From: Methanolobus sp. UBA118
GTDB lineage: Archaea; Halobacteriota; Methanosarcinia; Methanosarcinales; Methanosarcinaceae
Direction: 5' to 3'
Assembly (NCBI GenBank): GCA_002508635.1
Contig: DACO01000135.1
Coordinates: 1-14,986 of the forward strand
Length of the DNA stretch: 14,986 nt
Both the position numbers and the translations under genes were made by a program. The notes under the pieces were generated by a model. That model saw only the letters and a list, made by a program, of their open reading frames with translations. It had not been told where the DNA came from and did not search any database. Every line of letters starts with the position of its first letter. The first letter of the stretch is position 1. Below, in pieces: positions 12,002 to 14,986 of this stretch.

Positions 12002-13546
12002 ATGTCACAGGTTAAAAAGCCTCTTTTGTTAATGATACTTGACGGATGGGGCTATACAGAGGAAAAAACCGGTAATGCGATCCAGGCTGCAAAAACACCG
12101 GTACTGGACGGCCTGATAGAGAAATATCCTTCCTGCCTGCTGGATGCTGCAGGCAATGCCGTGGGACTTCCCGAAGGCCAGATGGGAAACTCGGAGGTGG
12201 GCCATCTGAATATCGGTGCCGGAAGAATAGTTTACCAGGATTACACCAGGATCAACAAGGCAATAGAAGATGGGTCTTTTTTTGAAAATCCTGTTCTTCT
12301 CAGGGCCATTGAGAATGTAAAGAAGAACGCTTCCTCGCTTCATATAATGGGTCTTTTCTCATACGGAGGAGTACACAGCCACATGAGCCACATGAGAGCT
12401 CTTGTGGAAATGGGAAAAAGAGAAGGACTGGATAATGTTTACATCCATGCATTCCTTGACGGCAGGGATGTGCCACCAAGAGCAGCACTCAAAGATATGC
12501 AGGAACAGGAAGAGCTCATGAAAGATGCCGGCTACGGACAGGTGGCAACGGTATCCGGCCGATACTATGCTATGGACCGTGACAAAAGATGGCAGCGAAC
12601 CGAGCTTGCATACGATGCTCTCACACTTGGAGAGGGACTTCTTGCAGGAGACCCGGTTACAGCCATACAACTGGCCTATGACAGAGGCGAAAATGATGAA
12701 TTTGTCAAACCCACAGTGATAGTTGACGAAGAAGGTAATCCGGTGGCAACCGTGAAGGACGGGGATTCCGTTATATTTTTCAATTTCAGGCCTGACAGGG
12801 CCCGTCAGCTCACATATGCCTTTGTGGAAAAGGATTTTGAAGGATTTGAAAGAAAAGCAGAACCAGATGTGTTCTATGTATGCATGACCGAGTATGATGA
12901 GGAACTGGACGTGCCAGTGGCATTCCCTGCCGAGAGCATAGATAACACACTCGGAGAGGTACTAAGCAAAGCTGGCAGAAAGCAGCTTCGTATCGCTGAA
13001 ACCGAGAAGTATGCCCATGTTACTTTCTTCTTCAACGGCGGGAAAGAAAAGCAGAATCCCGGTGAGGAAAGATGTCTCATACCCTCACCCAAGGTCTCCA
13101 CATACGACCTGCAGCCGGAAATGAGTGCCTATGAGGTCACAGACGAGCTTGTCAAACGTATCGGATCAGACAAATACGATGTAATTATCCTCAATTTTGC
13201 AAACATGGATATGGTCGGACACTCGGGTCTCTTTGATGCCACAGTCAAAGCCGTGGAAGCGGTGGATGAGTGTGTAGGAAAGATTATCGATGCTCTGGTA
13301 AATGCAGGAGGAGCGGCATTCATCACAGCGGATCACGGTAATGCCGAGAAGATACTGGATTACGACACAGGAGGGGCACATACCGCACACACCTGCAACC
13401 CTGTAAGATGTATCCTTGTAAATCCGGATAAAGGCAACTCTCTGAAAAACGGAAAACTTGCCGATATAGCACCCTCAATGCTTGAGATGCTTGGCATAGA
13501 AAAACCGGAAGATATGACAGGCGATTCACTGCTTGTCAGAAATTAG
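12002..13546 (+). CDS. gpmI: 2,3-bisphosphoglycerate-independent phosphoglycerate mutase
   Basis: This enzyme interconverts 3-phosphoglycerate and 2-phosphoglycerate in glycolysis/gluconeogenesis, using two Mn2+ and a phosphoserine intermediate. The 514 residues fit the bacterial-type iPGM (GpmI), which is longer than the archaeal ApgM form. All active-site residues are visible: D14 (ILDGWG), nucleophile S64 (GNSEVGH), H125 (GGVHSH), the DGRD and YYAMDRDKRW substrate loops, FRPDRARQL, K336-region AETEKYAHVTFFFNGG, D403 and H407 (DMVGHSG), D444 and H445 (TADHGN) and H463 (AHT). It is expected to be cytoplasmic and active. The start has no ribosome site but a TATA-like box 28 bases before it, which suggests leaderless expression. 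The stop codon overlaps the stop codon of the convergent FEN-1 gene. Confidence 0.96.
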   Translation: MSQVKKPLLLMILDGWGYTEEKTGNAIQAAKTPVLDGLIEKYPSCLLDAAGNAVGLPEGQMGNSEVGHLNIGAGRIVYQDYTRINKAIEDGSFFENPVLLRAIENVKKNASSLHIMGLFSYGGVHSHMSHMRALVEMGKREGLDNVYIHAFLDGRDVPPRAALKDMQEQEELMKDAGYGQVATVSGRYYAMDRDKRWQRTELAYDALTLGEGLLAGDPVTAIQLAYDRGENDEFVKPTVIVDEEGNPVATVKDGDSVIFFNFRPDRARQLTYAFVEKDFEGFERKAEPDVFYVCMTEYDEELDVPVAFPAESIDNTLGEVLSKAGRKQLRIAETEKYAHVTFFFNGGKEKQNPGEERCLIPSPKVSTYDLQPEMSAYEVTDELVKRIGSDKYDVIILNFANMDMVGHSGLFDATVKAVEAVDECVGKIIDALVNAGGAAFITADHGNAEKILDYDTGGAHTAHTCNPVRCILVNPDKGNSLKNGKLADIAPSMLEMLGIEKPEDMTGDSLLVRN

Positions 13547-14559
13547 AACCATTTGTCAAGGGTACTCTGGCCGCCCCCGGAAGATGCTTCCAGGCGTTCC
13601 AGGGCCTTTGTCACCCTGGCATTTGAGAAATCATGTTCCGTGCAGAGCAGATCGATAACAGTTTCACTTTTTGGTTTACTCCATTTCAGCTCATAATCAT
13701 CTGATACCGGAGGGTCCGTAAAGAATCCCTTAATAGATTCCAGTTTGTCGATCTCTGTTTCCTTTACATTCAGAATCTTCTCAATACTCCCATGCTCCTT
13801 TACCAGTTTGAGTGCCGTTTTAGGGCCGACCTTCTCGAGTCCACTGTTGTAGTCGGTTCCGACACAGAGAGCAAGATCTATCAACTGTTCATGGCTTATC
13901 CCGAGTTCTGTCAGGGATTCCTCAAGATCGATTATCTCGGGTTTCACATCCACATAGATGTTCTTTCCGGGCAGTTTCCTCTTACCTGAAACTGTCAGGT
14001 TCCTGACCACAGACGGAGCACCAAACAACAGGGAATCATAGTCCTGTGAGCCTATAAGATCAGCATCTCCTTTTCTGACCATATAAGCTGCCTGTGCCTC
14101 GCCCTCAGATGGTGCATCCACAAAGGGGATTCCCATTGCATCAAGCAGTTTCTTTGAATCCTCAACGATCGTGGCATCCACCTTTGAGGAAGCCTGTGCA
14201 TACTTGTACGCTTCTTCGGCCAGTCCCTTATCCCGAGCCTCGGTGGCTTTTATCCTCGCAGTCTCACGGATTTGGGAGCGCTTTTCAATGGTCCCGGACT
14301 TCAGTTCAGGGGGCTTGCCATCAAAAACAAAAACCGGTTTTACTCCGGCCTCCACGAGATTTGTCATCCTGTACAGTATTCCCGACAGGTGGGATGTGAT
14401 ATTTCCATTAGAATCTTTAAGCGGAGTGCCGTCTCTCTGACGGATTATACTCAGGAACTGATAGAGGGTATTATGTGCATCGATGGCAACCACTCTGGCA
14501 GTCAGATCTGGCAGTTCCACCGGCCTTTTCTTCAAGAGGTCCCCTATATCAGTACCCAT
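13543..14559 (-). CDS. fen: Flap endonuclease 1 (FEN-1)
   Basis: This structure-specific 5' nuclease removes RNA-DNA flaps during Okazaki fragment maturation and in base excision repair. Its 338 residues are the normal archaeal length. The N-terminal MGTDIGDLLKKRPVEL is canonical. Metal-binding acids are all present: D27 (AIDAHN), D80 (VFDGKPP), E152 and E154 (PSEGEAQAAY), D173 and D175 (SQDYDSLL) and D236 (GTDYNSG). A helix-hairpin-helix follows (YNSGLEKVGPKTALKLV). The C-terminal QSTLDKWF (331-338) is a PIP box for binding the PCNA sliding clamp. The start ATG is preceded by AAGGATGA. The gene lies 35 bases after a small TrmO-like gene on the same strand, and its TAA overlaps the TAG of the convergent phosphoglycerate mutase. 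Confidence 0.97.
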   Translation of the reverse strand: MGTDIGDLLKKRPVELPDLTARVVAIDAHNTLYQFLSIIRQRDGTPLKDSNGNITSHLSGILYRMTNLVEAGVKPVFVFDGKPPELKSGTIEKRSQIRETARIKATEARDKGLAEEAYKYAQASSKVDATIVEDSKKLLDAMGIPFVDAPSEGEAQAAYMVRKGDADLIGSQDYDSLLFGAPSVVRNLTVSGKRKLPGKNIYVDVKPEIIDLEESLTELGISHEQLIDLALCVGTDYNSGLEKVGPKTALKLVKEHGSIEKILNVKETEIDKLESIKGFFTDPPVSDDYELKWSKPKSETVIDLLCTEHDFSNARVTKALERLEASSGGGQSTLDKWF

Positions 14560-14594
14560 TTATTTTCATCCTTTTTTCAAATAGAGTCTTATAA

Positions 14595-14885
14595 TTACTC
14601 GTTGAGCCTTACGTCGATGACCGAGTCATCGTTGGCATCTATCTTCCCCACTTTTAAGATATTCCCCACCCGATCGATAATATTTGTTTTCGTAACCTGT
14701 ACCTGATGAATGTCTTTATTGTCCTTATTTCTATGAACAATAAGAAGACTCTGTTCTGCAGGATCATTGTTTCCAAGTCTTGTAGCGATATTCTTTATCA
14801 GCTGCTCGAACTCGGAATAAATGAGAACCTCAGAACACTTGCCAGCTTTTTTAATTATTCCTACCGGTTCTAAGTTAATGCGCAT
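14595..14885 (-). CDS. Small conserved-looking protein, TrmO-like N-terminus
   Basis: This protein has 96 residues. The start LEPVGIIKKAGKCSEVLIYSEFEQLIKNI (residues 5-33) resembles the first beta-strands of the TrmO/TsaA family (tRNA m6t6A37 methyltransferase), which typically read EPIG...S.IEI..EF..GL. The protein then shows a short LLIVHRN segment and ends in DVRLNE, much shorter than TrmO and without its S-adenosylmethionine-binding motifs. It is therefore probably a diverged, non-catalytic relative, and this link is tentative. GAGGTG five to six bases before the ATG supports the start. It precedes the FEN-1 gene by 35 bases on the same strand and is probably its operon partner. A TATA-like CATATTAA lies near 14938-14945 upstream. 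Confidence 0.65.
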   Translation of the reverse strand: MRINLEPVGIIKKAGKCSEVLIYSEFEQLIKNIATRLGNNDPAEQSLLIVHRNKDNKDIHQVQVTKTNIIDRVGNILKVGKIDANDDSVIDVRLNE

Positions 14886-14986
14886 CTACGCACCTCTCAC
14901 TAGAATGGAAGACATTGAATCCCTGTACGTAACATCTTCTTAATATGGCTTTCGGACTAATGCTGGAATAAACTGGAAAAAGAAGA
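14886..14986. other. Right-edge segment, upstream region of the last gene
   Basis: This short stretch holds the ribosome site and probable promoter of the small TrmO-like gene on the minus strand. I see no other gene in it. Anything beyond is cut by the window edge. Confidence 0.5.

Noticed and set aside
1..14986. Mobile element, prophage or genomic island boundaries
   Set aside because: No transposase, integrase, terminal repeats or tRNA attachment site; base composition appears even across the coding regions.

Overview
The window looks like chromosomal DNA of a methanogenic archaeon, most likely a member of the Methanosarcinaceae (Methanolobus, Methanococcoides or Methanohalophilus type). 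The reasons are an archaeal flap endonuclease with a C-terminal PCNA-binding tail, a methanogen-type winged-helix regulator with a FilR1-type middle domain, a DUF2284 metal-binding protein, a DUF123 GIY-YIG protein, TATA boxes about 25 bases before predicted transcript starts, purine-rich ribosome binding sites complementary to the archaeal 16S 3' end, and archaeal-style lipoproteins with cupredoxin domains. No insertion sequence, CRISPR array, rRNA or tRNA was found, and the region reads as ordinary core and accessory chromosome.

Layout. 1-775 (+): the C-terminal half of a PAS-linked histidine kinase, cut by the left edge. 776-1127: a convergent gene-free stretch with a 15-base palindrome and a long stem-loop whose minus-strand loop is G-rich. 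1128-3384 (-): three metabolic genes, a D-2-hydroxyacid dehydrogenase, a PEBP/YbhB-like protein, and a short-chain dehydrogenase that appears to start at CTG. 3593-4411 (-): a lipoprotein joining a cytochrome P460-type c-heme domain to a blue-copper cupredoxin domain. 4552-5208 (+): DUF2284. 5209-5752 holds no protein gene but shows two candidate non-coding RNAs, one on each strand. The minus-strand one contains a duplicated hairpin. 5753-6538 (-): FilR1-type regulator. 6738-8268 (-): a probable operon of a GIY-YIG/DUF123 protein and a YukJ (DUF2278) protein carrying a lamin-tail domain. 8321-8680 (+): carboxymuconolactone decarboxylase-like protein. 8688-8975 (-): DUF1294 membrane protein. 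9086-9505 (+): a cupredoxin-fold lipoprotein that has lost its copper ligands. 9545-9943 (-): methionine sulfoxide reductase B. 10143-10472 (+): an unrecognised small basic protein with a hairpin leader. 10590-11960 (+): MATE exporter. 12002-13546 (+): cofactor-independent phosphoglycerate mutase. 13543-14885 (-): FEN-1 and a small TrmO-like protein.

How they fit together. Much of the left and middle is cell-surface and redox biology: a sensor kinase, a heme-copper lipoprotein, a second cupredoxin-fold lipoprotein, MsrB, an AhpD-superfamily protein and a drug/metabolite exporter. The right end is core metabolism and replication or repair. Most genes are single transcription units, often with their own visible TATA box. 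Several starts (phosphoglycerate mutase, DUF1294, the hydroxyacid dehydrogenase) sit where leaderless or near-leaderless transcripts would be expected.

The most unusual content is the duplicated hairpin RNA candidate at about 5404-5627 (minus strand), the neighbouring plus-strand RNA candidate at about 5281-5366, the P460-cupredoxin fusion with a probable stellacyanin-like glutamine in the copper site, and the CTG start of the short-chain dehydrogenase.
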